Origin: Paraburkholderia phenazinium
Lineage (GTDB): Bacteria > Pseudomonadota > Gammaproteobacteria > Burkholderiales > Burkholderiaceae
DNA length: 64,000 nt
NCBI RefSeq assembly: GCF_900141745.1
Contig: NZ_FSRM01000002.1
Span: 372,001-436,000 of the forward strand
Direction of reading: 5' to 3'
The position numbers and the translations under genes are program-made. The notes under the pieces were generated by a model. It was not told the origin of the DNA. It worked only from the letters and a program-made list of their open reading frames with translations, and did not search any database. Positions 37,131-46,610 of this stretch are shown piece after piece; positions within the stretch are counted from its first letter, which is position 1; each line of letters starts with the position of its first letter.

Positions 37131-37871
37131 GTGGCAACGCAAACCAGTCAACCTAAAGTCATCCTCATCACCGGAGCAAGCAGCGGTATCGGCGAAGCAG
37201 CGGCCCGCCTGCTCGCCGCCCAGGGACACCAACTCGTGATCGGCGCGCGCCGCACGGAGCGACTCGCGGCGCTGGCCGAGGAGATCCAGACGAGCGGCGG
37301 CTCTGTTCGTTACCGGGCACTTGACGTCACGTCTAGCGCTGACGTCAACGCGTTCGCCCAGTTCGCACTGGACGCCTTCGGCCGCATCGACGTGATCGTC
37401 AACAACGCCGGCGTGATGCCTTTGTCACCCTTGAGCGCGACAAAAGTGGGCGAATGGAATCGCATGATAGACGTGAACATCCGCGGCGTGCTGCACGGCA
37501 TCGCTGCCGTCCTGCCGGTCATGGAGCGCCAGGGGTTCGGCCAGGTCATCAATATGTCCTCGATAGGCGGCCTGTCCGTCTCGCCGACGGCCGCCGTGTA
37601 TTGCGCCACCAAGTTCGCCGTGCGCGCCATCTCGGACGGCCTGCGGCAAGAAACCGACAAGGTTCGCGTGACCGTGATCTGCCCGGGCGTCGTGGAGTCG
37701 GAGCTGGCCGATTCGATCTCCGACGACACCGCGCGCGCAGCGATGCGCGACTTCCGCCGCGTTGCGCTGACGTCGGACGCGATTGCACGCTCGATCGCCT
37801 ATGCGATCGAGCAACCGGCAGACGTCGATGTCAGCGAAATCGTCGTACGTCCGACGGCGAGCCCTTTCTAA
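37131..37871 (+). CDS. short-chain dehydrogenase/reductase (SDR), first of three
   Basis: 246 residues with a GTG start preceded by CGGAGA. TGASSGIG at 14-21, NNAG at 91-94, catalytic Asn116, Ser143 or Ser144, Tyr157 and Lys161. The N-terminal frame is open to 36948, but family alignment and the ribosome-binding site favour 37131. It leads a run of three SDR genes with spacings of about 36 and 72 bases. Confidence 0.88.
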   Translation: MATQTSQPKVILITGASSGIGEAAARLLAAQGHQLVIGARRTERLAALAEEIQTSGGSVRYRALDVTSSADVNAFAQFALDAFGRIDVIVNNAGVMPLSPLSATKVGEWNRMIDVNIRGVLHGIAAVLPVMERQGFGQVINMSSIGGLSVSPTAAVYCATKFAVRAISDGLRQETDKVRVTVICPGVVESELADSISDDTARAAMRDFRRVALTSDAIARSIAYAIEQPADVDVSEIVVRPTASPF

Positions 37872-37907
37872 CCATTCTCATCCCTCAACTCGAAGGAGAT
37901 ATTCACC

Positions 37908-38669
37908 ATGACTTCATCTGCGCAAACCAACCAGCCGTTCGCCGGCAAAGTCGCTATCGTCACCGGAGCGGCTAGCGGCATTGGACTCGCCACCACCGAA
38001 CTGCTGCACTCACAAGGCGCCAGCGTGATCGCCGTCGGACGCGGTACCAACGTCGAAGCGTTGGGCCGTCCGGGGATCGTCCCGCTTATCGCCGATGTCG
38101 CGCATGAGGAAAGCGCGGTGCGTGCCGTGTCCACCGCAATGGAACGCTTTGGCAAGCTAGACATTCTCGTCAACAACGCCGCGATCATCATTAACAAGCC
38201 GGTTGTCGAGATGACGCTAGACGACTGGAATGGCATCCAGGCGGTCAACTCCACCGGTGCGTTCCTGTTCTCGCGCGAAGCTATGCGCGCGATGATGCCG
38301 GCGAAGACCGGTGCCATCGTCAACGTTGGGTCGTATGCATGCTATCAGGCGTTTCCGCTGATCGCCGCCTACGCGGCTTCGAAAGGTGCGCTCGCCCAGT
38401 TGACGCGCGCCATGTCGCTCGAAGCGATCGATCACGGCATTCGTGTCAATGCCGTGGGATCCGGCGACGCGGTCACGAACATCACGAATCACATCCACAA
38501 GGATGGTCCGGCCTTCCTTGCCGAGCACGGCAAAAACTCGCCCATCAAGCGGGCGGCCGACCCGCGGGAAATTGCTGAAGTGATCGCCTTTCTGGCGTCC
38601 GAGAAGGCCAGCTATATCGTCGGCGCGGTCGTGATGGCGGACGGCGGTATGAGCGTAGCGCTCAAGTAA
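37908..38669 (+). CDS. short-chain dehydrogenase/reductase (SDR), second of three
   Basis: 253 residues; TGAASGIG at 19-26, NNA at 89-91, catalytic Asn114, Ser142, Tyr155 and Lys159. The C-terminus SYIVGAVVMADGG is typical of classical SDRs. The Shine-Dalgarno sequence GAAGGAGAT before the ATG is the strongest in this region. It is not closely similar to its neighbours, so the three genes are not recent duplicates. Confidence 0.92.
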   Translation: MTSSAQTNQPFAGKVAIVTGAASGIGLATTELLHSQGASVIAVGRGTNVEALGRPGIVPLIADVAHEESAVRAVSTAMERFGKLDILVNNAAIIINKPVVEMTLDDWNGIQAVNSTGAFLFSREAMRAMMPAKTGAIVNVGSYACYQAFPLIAAYAASKGALAQLTRAMSLEAIDHGIRVNAVGSGDAVTNITNHIHKDGPAFLAEHGKNSPIKRAADPREIAEVIAFLASEKASYIVGAVVMADGGMSVALK

Positions 38670-38741
38670 GACTCGGACCAGATTCTTTTAAACCGTAGCA
38701 TTTTGTTAATTCTGTACTACTCATTTATCAAGGAAATTATC

Positions 38742-39590
38742 ATGAGCAATTCTGCAAAAATCTGGTTCGTCACTGGCGCATCGAAAGGCGTCGGCCAACG
38801 ACTCGTGCGGCAACTCCTCGCTCGTGGCGATCACGTCGCGGCGACCTCGCGAACCGTGGCGTCGCTGACGGAAGCCATCGGCCCCGCCTCGGCACAATTT
38901 CTTCCGCTGCAAGTGGATCTGACCAGCGACCAGAGCGTACGCTCGGCCATTGAGCAAACCATCGACACGTTTGGCAAGATTGACGTGATCGTCAATAACG
39001 CCGGCTATGCCCAGCAGGGAACCGTCGAAGCCCTCTCCGAAGAAGAGCTTCGTCAAAATTTCGAAGTCAACCTGTTCGCACCGCTGACGGTACTGCGGCA
39101 CGTGCTCCCGCATCTGCGCAAGCAGCGTGGCGGGCATATCATCAACATCGCCTCGATCGTCGGTTACCAGGGCGGCTACGCCGGCTGGGGCAGTTATGTG
39201 GCGAGCAAGTTCGCGCTTGCGGGCTTGACCGAGTCGCTCGCGGTCGAGGTGGCCGAGTTTGGCATCAAGGCAACGGTGGTGTACCCGGGGCCGGTGCGCA
39301 CGGAGTTTTTGTCGAGTGGTGCGCTGGCAGTGGCCAAACGCCAGATTGATGAATACACCGAAGCAAAGGCGTCGCTCGATCTGCACCTGGGCACGCTGCA
39401 CGGTCATCAGGCCGGTGATCCGGACAAGCTGGCCATGTTGATCATGCAGGCCGTGAACGTCGCCGAACCGCCGGTGCACCTGTTCGCCGGCAAGATCGCC
39501 AACGAACTGGCGGCAAAAAAGGCCGCAGCGGTTCAACGCGACCTTGATGCGTGGAAAGGCTCATCGGAAGCAACGGACTTTGCCGAGTAA
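38742..39590 (+). CDS. short-chain dehydrogenase/reductase (SDR), third of three
   Basis: 282 residues; TGASKGVG at 11-18, NNAG at 85-88, catalytic Asn110, Ser138, Tyr152 and Lys156. The C-terminal extension after residue 200 is longer than in the other two and lacks the usual final G-G motif, typical of SDRs close to the retinol-dehydrogenase-like group. AAGGAAA precedes the ATG at 38742. A strong hairpin follows the stop codon. Confidence 0.92.
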   Translation: MSNSAKIWFVTGASKGVGQRLVRQLLARGDHVAATSRTVASLTEAIGPASAQFLPLQVDLTSDQSVRSAIEQTIDTFGKIDVIVNNAGYAQQGTVEALSEEELRQNFEVNLFAPLTVLRHVLPHLRKQRGGHIINIASIVGYQGGYAGWGSYVASKFALAGLTESLAVEVAEFGIKATVVYPGPVRTEFLSSGALAVAKRQIDEYTEAKASLDLHLGTLHGHQAGDPDKLAMLIMQAVNVAEPPVHLFAGKIANELAAKKAAAVQRDLDAWKGSSEATDFAE

Positions 39591-39602
39591 CGTCAAAAGC
39601 GG

Positions 39603-39629
39603 GCAGCGCCCAGCGATGGGCGCTGCTTT
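39603..39629 (+). terminator. terminator of the three-SDR operon
   Basis: GCAGCGCCCA pairs perfectly with TGGGCGCTGC around GCGA, followed by TTT. It starts 13 bases after the last SDR stop codon. Confidence 0.8.
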
Positions 39630-39820
39630 ACCGCAGAAATCCAACGCTCAAGTAAATGGCGAGCAAAATTCCCTACCGTTTGCTCCAATCCGGCACTATC
39701 GTCATAGTAACGACTCGCGCCGGTGGATTACGCTGCCGGCCACATATTCTGCAGCATGGGTGCCAAGGTGGCTCGGCAAGAGTTAGCTGACCCGCGTGAT
39801 CGAACGAGGCCATTTTCCAC

Positions 39821-40585
39821 ATGGATCACTACGTCTTTTCTGCCTTCGTGTTTGTGCTCGTTCTTTCGAGCGCAGCGCTAGGGTCGTATGTACGCTCAAG
39901 ACTGGCAGATCACCACTTTGAGGAATCCTCGCTTGCCGCGATGCGTATTGCCGTTGGTCTCGTAGCGACGCTGTCGGCATTGGTGCTGAGTCTGCTGATT
40001 TCGTCCGGGAAGTCCTCGCTCGACCTGGTCAATACCGCGCTCCAACACAATGCTGTCACGATGATCCGGCTAGACCGAACCCTGTCCCAGTTCGGTCCAT
40101 CGGCCGACGGCCTGCGCCTTCAAATAAAAAACGACTATGGCCGATGGATCTCCTTTCTGTTTTCCAACAAAACGGGAACGCCCGCAGAGGCAGAGACGCG
40201 AGAAATCCTCCAGAGTACTTACGACATCCAGGGACGCATTTTCGCTTTGCAGGCTGCCGGCCCCTCACAGGAGAGATTCCGTGACCACGCGATGGAACTT
40301 TGGGACGACATATTCGCCGGCCGCTGGCTCGCGTTCGAACACAGAAAGGGCCTGATTCCAACTCCTTTGATTGCGGTCCTCGTCGGCTGGCTGGTGGTCA
40401 TATTCGGCATATTTGGTTTCAGCGCCCCAAGAAACTGGAGCATGTGCGTCGTGTTTCTTCTTTGCGCCCTATCGACTACGACTGCCGTGTTCGTTGTCCT
40501 CGATCTCGACACACCCTTCCAGGGCATGGTCAATGTATCGAAGACGCCGATGATGGATGCACTCAAGTTCATCGGCAACTCCTAG
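39821..40585 (+). CDS. DUF4239-type (bestrophin-like) membrane protein
   Basis: 254 residues with membrane helices near 4-25, 42-63, 182-203 and 209-231 and a central cytoplasmic or periplasmic stretch of about 110 residues. The pattern of an N-terminal pair and a C-terminal pair of helices, with LDLDTPFQG near the end, matches DUF4239 proteins, which are called bestrophin-like. The function is not established. A single gene between the SDR operon and the hydrolase gene. Confidence 0.72.
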   Translation: MDHYVFSAFVFVLVLSSAALGSYVRSRLADHHFEESSLAAMRIAVGLVATLSALVLSLLISSGKSSLDLVNTALQHNAVTMIRLDRTLSQFGPSADGLRLQIKNDYGRWISFLFSNKTGTPAEAETREILQSTYDIQGRIFALQAAGPSQERFRDHAMELWDDIFAGRWLAFEHRKGLIPTPLIAVLVGWLVVIFGIFGFSAPRNWSMCVVFLLCALSTTTAVFVVLDLDTPFQGMVNVSKTPMMDALKFIGNS

Positions 40586-40711
40586 GGCGCATGACATGCT
40601 CCCTCTAAAGACATCGAGGCCCAGGCTGATGACTCCCCTCATTCGACGCTAATAGTCGATCAATACACTTGACGTGTTGCGTCGATCATCATCGAGTCAA
40701 GGAGCGTCCAT

Positions 40712-41668
40712 ATGAACAAGCCGCTAAGATCCACGGCACTCGCGATTACATTGGCGTGTGTCGCGCTGTCAGCCGCCGCTCACGCGCGAACCGTGAGCTA
40801 TCCGCATGAAGCGGCGTGCGTGGCGCCGTCTGCTACGTCATCGATCTATGCAGGTCATCACGAACAGATCGCGAACACACCACGCGGTCCGCTCTCCTAC
40901 TACCGGTTTGGTCATGGCAGTCCGCTTCTGCTCGTCACCGGCTATCGCGCGACGGTGTCCGAATGGGACGCAGCGTTTCTCGCCGAACTCGCGAAACACC
41001 ATGACGTCATCGTCTTCGACAATCGTGGCATCGGACGTTCGATGCCGGACGCGTCGAACTTCACCATCGACGACATGGCGAGCGATACTGCCGCATTGAT
41101 CGACTCGTTGGCGCTAAAGCATGCGACGGTCGTCGGATGGTCGATGGGCGGCTCGATCGTGCAGCAACTCGCGATCGACAAGCCCCAGGCGATCGGCAAA
41201 ATGGTGCTGATGAGTGCGTTGGCGCCGGGCCGAGCCGGCTCGCCGGTGCCTGCGGATGTCATGGCGAAACTGGCGGGCAGCCCTGGCGTCACGTTCAACG
41301 ACATCATGGCCGTTCTGTTCCCGGCACCAAGCGTACAAGACGCCGAACGGTGCTTCGCCAAGGATATGTTCAAGCCGTCCGGCTACCAGTCATCCGCCAT
41401 TTCCAACGCGGTTACGGATGGCCAATCCGCCTCGCTCAAAGAGTGGGAAACGGACGATGCAGCCGCTGATGCATTGCGCTCGGTGTGTATCGATACATTA
41501 GTGCTGTCGGGAACCGACGATGCCGTCGTCGCCAAAGAGAACGCCTTGGCGCTCACGCACTTATTGCCGCATGCTCATCTTCTGCTGGTTGAGCACGCGG
41601 GACACGCGATGATGTATCAATACCCGGTCGCACTGGCGCGTGCGATCGATTCATTCGCGCGTCACTGA
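40712..41668 (+). CDS. secreted alpha/beta hydrolase
   Basis: 318 residues with a Sec signal peptide (cleavage near AHA at about 26) and the alpha/beta-hydrolase fold: nucleophile Ser144 in GWSMGG, the acid in SGTDDAVV and His in EHAGHAMM. It probably hydrolyses an ester in the periplasm. AAGGAG precedes the ATG. It is convergent with the small Pro/Tyr-rich protein gene. Confidence 0.9.
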   Translation: MNKPLRSTALAITLACVALSAAAHARTVSYPHEAACVAPSATSSIYAGHHEQIANTPRGPLSYYRFGHGSPLLLVTGYRATVSEWDAAFLAELAKHHDVIVFDNRGIGRSMPDASNFTIDDMASDTAALIDSLALKHATVVGWSMGGSIVQQLAIDKPQAIGKMVLMSALAPGRAGSPVPADVMAKLAGSPGVTFNDIMAVLFPAPSVQDAERCFAKDMFKPSGYQSSAISNAVTDGQSASLKEWETDDAAADALRSVCIDTLVLSGTDDAVVAKENALALTHLLPHAHLLLVEHAGHAMMYQYPVALARAIDSFARH

Positions 41669-41736
41669 TGTGCTGCAATTGAGGACGCGAAAAGCGGCGA
41701 ACGGGGATAGAGGACGTTGCGCCGCGCGTCCGATCA

Positions 41737-42027
41737 TTAGCGCCAGTAGCCGTATCCATATCCATAGTGCCCATACCATCCGCCCGGGCGGCCGTAATAA
41801 CCGACGACCACGGGCGGCGCATACACGGGCGGAGGGGGCGCGTAATAGATGGGCGCAGGCGGCGGTGCATAGACCGCCACGGGCGCGACGGGCACCGCGG
41901 CCACCATCGGCATCATTGGCACCGCCGGCACTCCGACGCTCAAACCGACGAATACATGAGCCTCGGCAACACTCACGAGGCCGACGCTTAACACGGCGGC
42001 GACTACCGCCTGGCGAATCCCTTTCAT
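41737..42027 (-). CDS. small exported proline/tyrosine/glycine-rich protein
   Basis: 96 residues: a Sec signal peptide (cleavage after AEA, about residue 23) and a low-complexity mature part with APPPAPIYYAPPPPVYAPP and a Gly-Tyr-rich tail GYYGRPGG...YGYGYWR. Such proteins are common in Burkholderiales cell envelopes; no function is known to me. AAGGAGAAAG lies directly before the ATG at 42027, which supports it as a real gene. Confidence 0.8.
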   Translation of the reverse strand: MKGIRQAVVAAVLSVGLVSVAEAHVFVGLSVGVPAVPMMPMVAAVPVAPVAVYAPPPAPIYYAPPPPVYAPPVVVGYYGRPGGWYGHYGYGYGYWR

Positions 42028-42755
42028 GTCTTTCTCCTTGACCTCCGGCGCAGCGCATTGACTGCATCGGTTGACATGCATTCTGGTCGATGAAAGTGAG
42101 GAGAGAATGAGGGACTGTTGATGGATGAAATGGGTTTCTGCCAGCGCACATTCGGCGAATTCGGTGTAGACATTTTCCTCGTGCCAAGCGGATTTGTGAT
42201 CGCGCTCGGAGGTAGCGAGCAACCTGGTCGTGGCTGAGGTTCCCGGCATGCGTGACCAGTTATTCAGCAGTGCGGGCTCGGCGGCCATAGGCAATCAATT
42301 GCGTGAGCGCTTGACCAAATCGAGGCCAATGCACGGCCTTGAAGTAGCCGGAACGGTCCTTCGATTGACCGGTAATGTTCTTCACGATGGACTTCAAACG
42401 CCGAGGGTGGCTTACCACACGGATCTCGGAGATCATCTGGGTGTCAAATACCAAGGATGCCATTTCCAAGGGCAGCGCCTTCTACACGCTTGAATCCTTA
42501 GGGCGCGGCCGCATTCCCTGCCAAGTGACGACAATTGCAGATTTGGATCGGGCACGAGACGCCCTTGGATACAGGCTTCTGTCGCGATGGAGCATTCCGG
42601 ACCGAACCACCGAAGCGCCAACGGCCAAGGGTAAACAGTTGATAGAATCGATCGGCGAAGCTTGGACCAATAAGGCCATCGCGGAGGAAGCTTCCCCTGG
42701 AATCGACATGGACACGTCCCTTTCCCCAGGTTTCTAACAGCGACGAGGCATCCGC
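42028..42755. other. region without a confidently assigned gene
   Basis: 728 bases. Frames of 120 codons on the plus strand (42375-42737) and 69 codons on the minus strand (42260-42469) overlap one another and neither shows a known family. Both may be remnants of decayed genes. I see no repeat or transposase pattern. Confidence 0.5.
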
Positions 42756-43982
42756 ATGATCTCTGGAACGCCTTCTTCTTGGGCTCTTGCCGCTTCCGGT
42801 CTTGTCGCGCTCGTGGTCGCGGCGGTGATTGGCGTCGCCTGGTATGCAGGGCTTGTCGACCCGAAGGAAATGATCCGCGCCGTGATGTTCCTCGACACAG
42901 ACAGGCCCCGATTGGAGGGGCCCTATGCCGTCGGCTTCGCCAGTGTTGATGTGAAAACGGGGAGCGACGGCCCTTCGCTTCCGGTCGATATCTGGTACCC
43001 CGCGCAGGCGCCCGGCGATGGCATGGGGCGCTCAATTCTGCGGTGGATCGCATCAGTCGGACATCCTACCTCGCCGCCGTTCACGCGAAATGGAAAGCTG
43101 TCCGAGGCCCGTGCTAAATATCCCCTCATCATTTACTTTCCATCATGGTTCAGTGTTCGCCAACAGAGCACATTTACGCCAGCAAATCTGGCGAGCCATG
43201 GTTTCGTCGTCGCTACGGTGGACGACATCGTGCACGCCCCTCGTCTTCCCGGACGAGAGGGCACAGCTCAGGCATCGGAGATCCCCGGCGATTCGATGGA
43301 AAGCTTCGAGGCTTATCGCCCCGTCGCAGCCCTCCGGGCTGAACTGGCGGCGAAATCGGGCTCTGCCATCATCGACGCATTTCAGAATATTCCGGTGTTT
43401 GGACAACGTGTGGATATGGCGAAAGTCGGTGCCGTCGGGTTCTCGTTCGGAGGCGCGACGGCAGCGCAGATGAGTAGCGACGATCGACGCATCAAGGCCG
43501 TCGTGAATTTCGACGGCTCCTTGTATGGCCGCCCTGAACGCGGCAATGTCGAGGTGCCTTACATGATGTTCTATAGCGGTTGGACCTATCCGACTTGCGA
43601 GGAACTCCTGCATAGTGACTTCGCCACGCGGATCAACTCGGTGCTGACGGTCGAGTCAGTTGCGCACCAGATTCGCCAGGCCACGCTCCCGAACAACTGG
43701 ACCTTCACGGTAAAGGGTACGGTACATGATGATTTCGCGGACAAGCTCGCGAAGCCCCCATGGAAGGCCGCATTCGACAGAACTGCAATCAACAGGGCGA
43801 AGACCTGGTCCGAGATCAATCGCTACGTTGTTGCATTCTTCACCCGCTTTTTGCTAGGCGAAAATCAGCCTTTGTTGACGGAGCCAGCCCCGTTCGCAGA
43901 AATACGGCCCTTCATGGAGAATCAGGCGCCGCCACAAGACCGGGCATCGGCCACTGGATCCACACAATCCCGCTGTCCTTAG
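42756..43982 (+). CDS. membrane-anchored alpha/beta hydrolase (PAF-acetylhydrolase-like)
   Basis: 408 residues with an N-terminal membrane helix (about 9-30) and an alpha/beta-hydrolase domain: nucleophile Ser230 in GFSFGG and a late His in TVHDDF, with the Asp less certain. The VDIWYPAQAP segment is typical of platelet-activating-factor acetylhydrolase-like and dienelactone-hydrolase-like lipases. It likely hydrolyses an ester at the membrane surface. It is convergent with the glycosyltransferase gene, 42 bases apart. Confidence 0.8.
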   Translation: MISGTPSSWALAASGLVALVVAAVIGVAWYAGLVDPKEMIRAVMFLDTDRPRLEGPYAVGFASVDVKTGSDGPSLPVDIWYPAQAPGDGMGRSILRWIASVGHPTSPPFTRNGKLSEARAKYPLIIYFPSWFSVRQQSTFTPANLASHGFVVATVDDIVHAPRLPGREGTAQASEIPGDSMESFEAYRPVAALRAELAAKSGSAIIDAFQNIPVFGQRVDMAKVGAVGFSFGGATAAQMSSDDRRIKAVVNFDGSLYGRPERGNVEVPYMMFYSGWTYPTCEELLHSDFATRINSVLTVESVAHQIRQATLPNNWTFTVKGTVHDDFADKLAKPPWKAAFDRTAINRAKTWSEINRYVVAFFTRFLLGENQPLLTEPAPFAEIRPFMENQAPPQDRASATGSTQSRCP

Positions 43983-44023
43983 ATCACAACGCGTTTTTGC
44001 GCGTCTGGTCGACCAGAGTTAAT

Positions 44024-45034
44024 CTATTCGACGCCGACTCCGGCCATGGCTTTGCCACGCCGGTATATTGAGGCGACATCCTCTGCTCGTTCGAAACCAA
44101 CGAAACGCGACAATGCCTTGAGATAGGATGGACTTAAGGGCAGGAAGCGTCCGAACATCTGGTTGAGTTGTGCGAGGCGGGCCCGGAACGCCCCGATATC
44201 GTATCGATACAACAGCCGCATGTATGACGAGAGGCGTTGCTTGAGCATTTCCTGATCGTCCTCCGACAGCATGTCTAAAGAATGCCGGTGTCCCTCAGTG
44301 ATCCTGAAGAAGTTCTCCATATATTGTTCTGTGAGGTCTATGGCGTTGTAGCGCGCTCCCCGGAGCCCAAGACGGCGGTGTGGTTGCTGTCTCCACGCGA
44401 AGAGCGGGTCTGCGCTCTCGACCGTCAAAACCTTTGCGCCTTTTTTCGCGAGCTTTAGCAGAAAGTCCTGGTCCTCATCTACCTTGATATTCTCGTCGAA
44501 GCCGGCCACATCCGCGATCCATTGTCTTCTGAATACGCTCTGGCCCAAATGTATTAGAGGTCCCTTGGCGAGAATTTCCAGTTCGCTCGGCTGTGAAGAA
44601 AACGCTGAGCACTCGGCGAGGCGAACCCTTCGCGCAGCATCGCGTTCGACGATGACCTCTTCCCATCGCGACATCACATAGGCGACACCCGGATCAGCAG
44701 TCCGGCAGGCGATCGACTGAAGCTGCAGTTTTGTAGGAGCCAGGAAATCGTCGGCATCCAGAAACTGAATCCAGTCTGCTGTCGTCGATTGCCATCCCAG
44801 GTTGCGGGCAGCACTAACCCCCTTGTTGGGCTGCGTGAGAATCGTCCACCGATGGCGGCAACCCTCGAGGTGCTCCCGAGCCTTCGAGACGGTATCGTCC
44901 GATGAGCCGTCATCGACGATCAGGATTTCAACCTCGTCATGCGTCTGTGACGTTACCGTCTGCAACGTAGTGTCGACATACGCGGAGGCGTTGTAGCAAG
45001 GAATGACGATGGCGATTTGCAACGATGCCCCCAT
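44024..45034 (-). CDS. glycosyltransferase family 2
   Basis: 336 residues of the GT-A fold: VIPCYNASAYVDTTL at the N-terminus, IVDDGSSDDT near 39-48, NKGVSAARNLG near 70-80 and the metal-binding DxD in FLDADDF (residues 91-97). It should transfer a sugar from a nucleotide donor to a glycan, such as a lipopolysaccharide or exopolysaccharide. The gene stands with a methyltransferase upstream on the same strand, but the two are separated by the palindrome-rich element, so they are not obviously one operon. Confidence 0.9.
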   Translation of the reverse strand: MGASLQIAIVIPCYNASAYVDTTLQTVTSQTHDEVEILIVDDGSSDDTVSKAREHLEGCRHRWTILTQPNKGVSAARNLGWQSTTADWIQFLDADDFLAPTKLQLQSIACRTADPGVAYVMSRWEEVIVERDAARRVRLAECSAFSSQPSELEILAKGPLIHLGQSVFRRQWIADVAGFDENIKVDEDQDFLLKLAKKGAKVLTVESADPLFAWRQQPHRRLGLRGARYNAIDLTEQYMENFFRITEGHRHSLDMLSEDDQEMLKQRLSSYMRLLYRYDIGAFRARLAQLNQMFGRFLPLSPSYLKALSRFVGFERAEDVASIYRRGKAMAGVGVE

Positions 45035-45116
45035 TGATGGATAACTTACGATCTCATCGCGCCAGGATTTGCGAGAGAGTGTGAAGTGTCAGTTAGCGGT
45101 CCTCAAAAGTAACGAT

Positions 45117-45281
45117 CCACCGTCAGAGCCGGTGGCTTTCGATGGCTTGCCCCTCAAAGGGGCCTGTTCGCCATCTGTAAAAGGCAGCAACGTCAGCCGG
45201 AACAGCGGCTGACTGCTTCGGCTGTAGCGTGGCGGCTGCACGACCCCGCCCAACCCTTCACGATTAAACGGCTGAAGCCGT
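45117..45281. repeat. palindrome-rich intergenic element with four hairpins
   Basis: Four perfect inverted repeats follow each other: CCACCG/CGGTGG (45117-45135); GATGGC/GCCATC (45141-45175) enclosing GCCCC/GGGGC (45149-45163); GTCAGCCG/CGGCTGAC (45192-45213); and ACGGCT/AGCCGT (45268-45281). Such hairpin clusters are typical of the ends of IS200/IS605-type elements and of mobile palindromic units derived from them. There is no transposase nearby, so it would be a non-autonomous or decayed copy. It could instead be a terminator region. Confidence 0.6.
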
Positions 45282-45309
45282 CCGCCCTTACATCCCCTTC
45301 AATTTCCGG

Positions 45310-46167
45310 CTACAGCTGTTCAAGCCATAGGCCTGTATAAGCTCCTACACTCGAGGAGGGGCGATCTACGACGGTGAGCCCGAGTTCTGCCGCCTGCCAT
45401 TCACCCAGCACCTCGTAGCCGAGGCGCTTGAAATCAGCAACGAGTTTCGAACGGTTGTAAACCTTGCAAGCGACACGAATCATTCCCGCATAATCTTGAA
45501 CGACAGCGAATTCTGGGCCTTCTGTCAGCGGTGATCGATTTATCAAGATATATTTTGGACGTTGTTTGATATTTTCAATGAACTCCGGCAATGGTTTGTC
45601 GAAGTAGTGAAGAGCCCCGCTCACAATCAATAAATCAAGGCCTTCGGCCTGCTGCAGGTCATCGGTAAATTGAAGGTTGTCTACGTTCTTCTCGCTGGCC
45701 AATGCCCGCCCGCGCAGGATATTATCGGGCAGATCGTACACAGTCCAGATTGCGTCCGGTCTCAGGGGCAAATAATCTCGATAGCGATAGTAAAGATTGC
45801 CAACATTGCCACCCATATCGAAGATCTTTTTTATGCAAGGGATCCGGTCGCGGAGGTAATAGAAGGCGGCGTAGTCACTGGGTTTGGCCACGCGGTTGAG
45901 CTCGAACTGGTTGAGCTCGAACTGCAAGGCCGAATTTACGGGATGTTCATGGCCTCCTTTCGCATAGGGTCTGACTGCCCTTTCGGCTTCGTCAAGCGTT
46001 CGGAAGCTGCGTCTGTATCCCAGCATGCATCCGAAAATCGCGGCTCCTGAGCGAGTGCGTTCGATTCCTTCTATCAATCGGCGGCTATAACCGATCGTTC
46101 CGAGAACCCTGAAAACCTTCGCGGTCCTGACGATTTGCATATCGCGCAGCCTGATCTTCGCTTCCAT
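45310..46167 (-). CDS. putative methyltransferase (TIGR04325-like)
   Basis: 285 residues. DMGGNVGN at 117-124 is the SAM-binding loop, and YDLPDNI and DLLIVSGALHYF follow in the order seen in the TIGR04325 family of putative methyltransferases found in polysaccharide gene clusters. A pentapeptide QFELN occurs twice in tandem at residues 82-91, produced by a 15-bp tandem duplication (45894-45923). The adjacent glycosyltransferase supports a role in glycan modification (inference). Confidence 0.75.
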   Translation of the reverse strand: MEAKIRLRDMQIVRTAKVFRVLGTIGYSRRLIEGIERTRSGAAIFGCMLGYRRSFRTLDEAERAVRPYAKGGHEHPVNSALQFELNQFELNRVAKPSDYAAFYYLRDRIPCIKKIFDMGGNVGNLYYRYRDYLPLRPDAIWTVYDLPDNILRGRALASEKNVDNLQFTDDLQQAEGLDLLIVSGALHYFDKPLPEFIENIKQRPKYILINRSPLTEGPEFAVVQDYAGMIRVACKVYNRSKLVADFKRLGYEVLGEWQAAELGLTVVDRPSSSVGAYTGLWLEQL

Positions 46168-46610
46168 TGATAGACTCCCATGCGAACATGTGCTCGCCGC
46201 TCGTAACCAGACGTCTTCCGTGCGCGAAAGTCATCGCGACACACGACCAGATTCGACAAGCCAAGCCAAGTCATCCATCTGGCATAAAGTGTTGCCGATC
46301 TTCGCCCTGGCGAATGTTCGGCGTCGCTCATGCCACGCTACTTCGACAAGGATGCCGGGGGTCGCCTCAGAATAGGTCTGAGGGTTTCGAGTAGCGAGGC
46401 AATGTGCGTCGCCGTCAGCGGGCTAGGCTGGAAGGCTCTTGAGAACGGCGAGGAATTCGACCGGCTGCATCGGCGCGGCATGCAATCGTGGGAAGAGCAT
46501 GATCGCACAGTCGGTGGGGCCAGGCTGCGTGCTAGATCTGCCGTAGCCTATGTGTAGCCTGGAAGGAATCGTTGAAGTCGCTACGAAGTATGAAAAACGG
46601 CTGAAAGCCT
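46168..46610. other. gap between methyltransferase and tRNA-like gene
   Basis: 443 bases with only short, overlapping frames on both strands and no family pattern. It lies on the 3' side of the tRNA-like gene, where integrated islands often begin, but I see no integrase and no repeat of the tRNA end. Confidence 0.5.

Noticed and set aside
42375..42737. 120-codon frame on the plus strand before the PAF-like hydrolase gene
   Set aside because: No domain recognised and overlaps a minus-strand frame of equal weight; left as an unexplained region.
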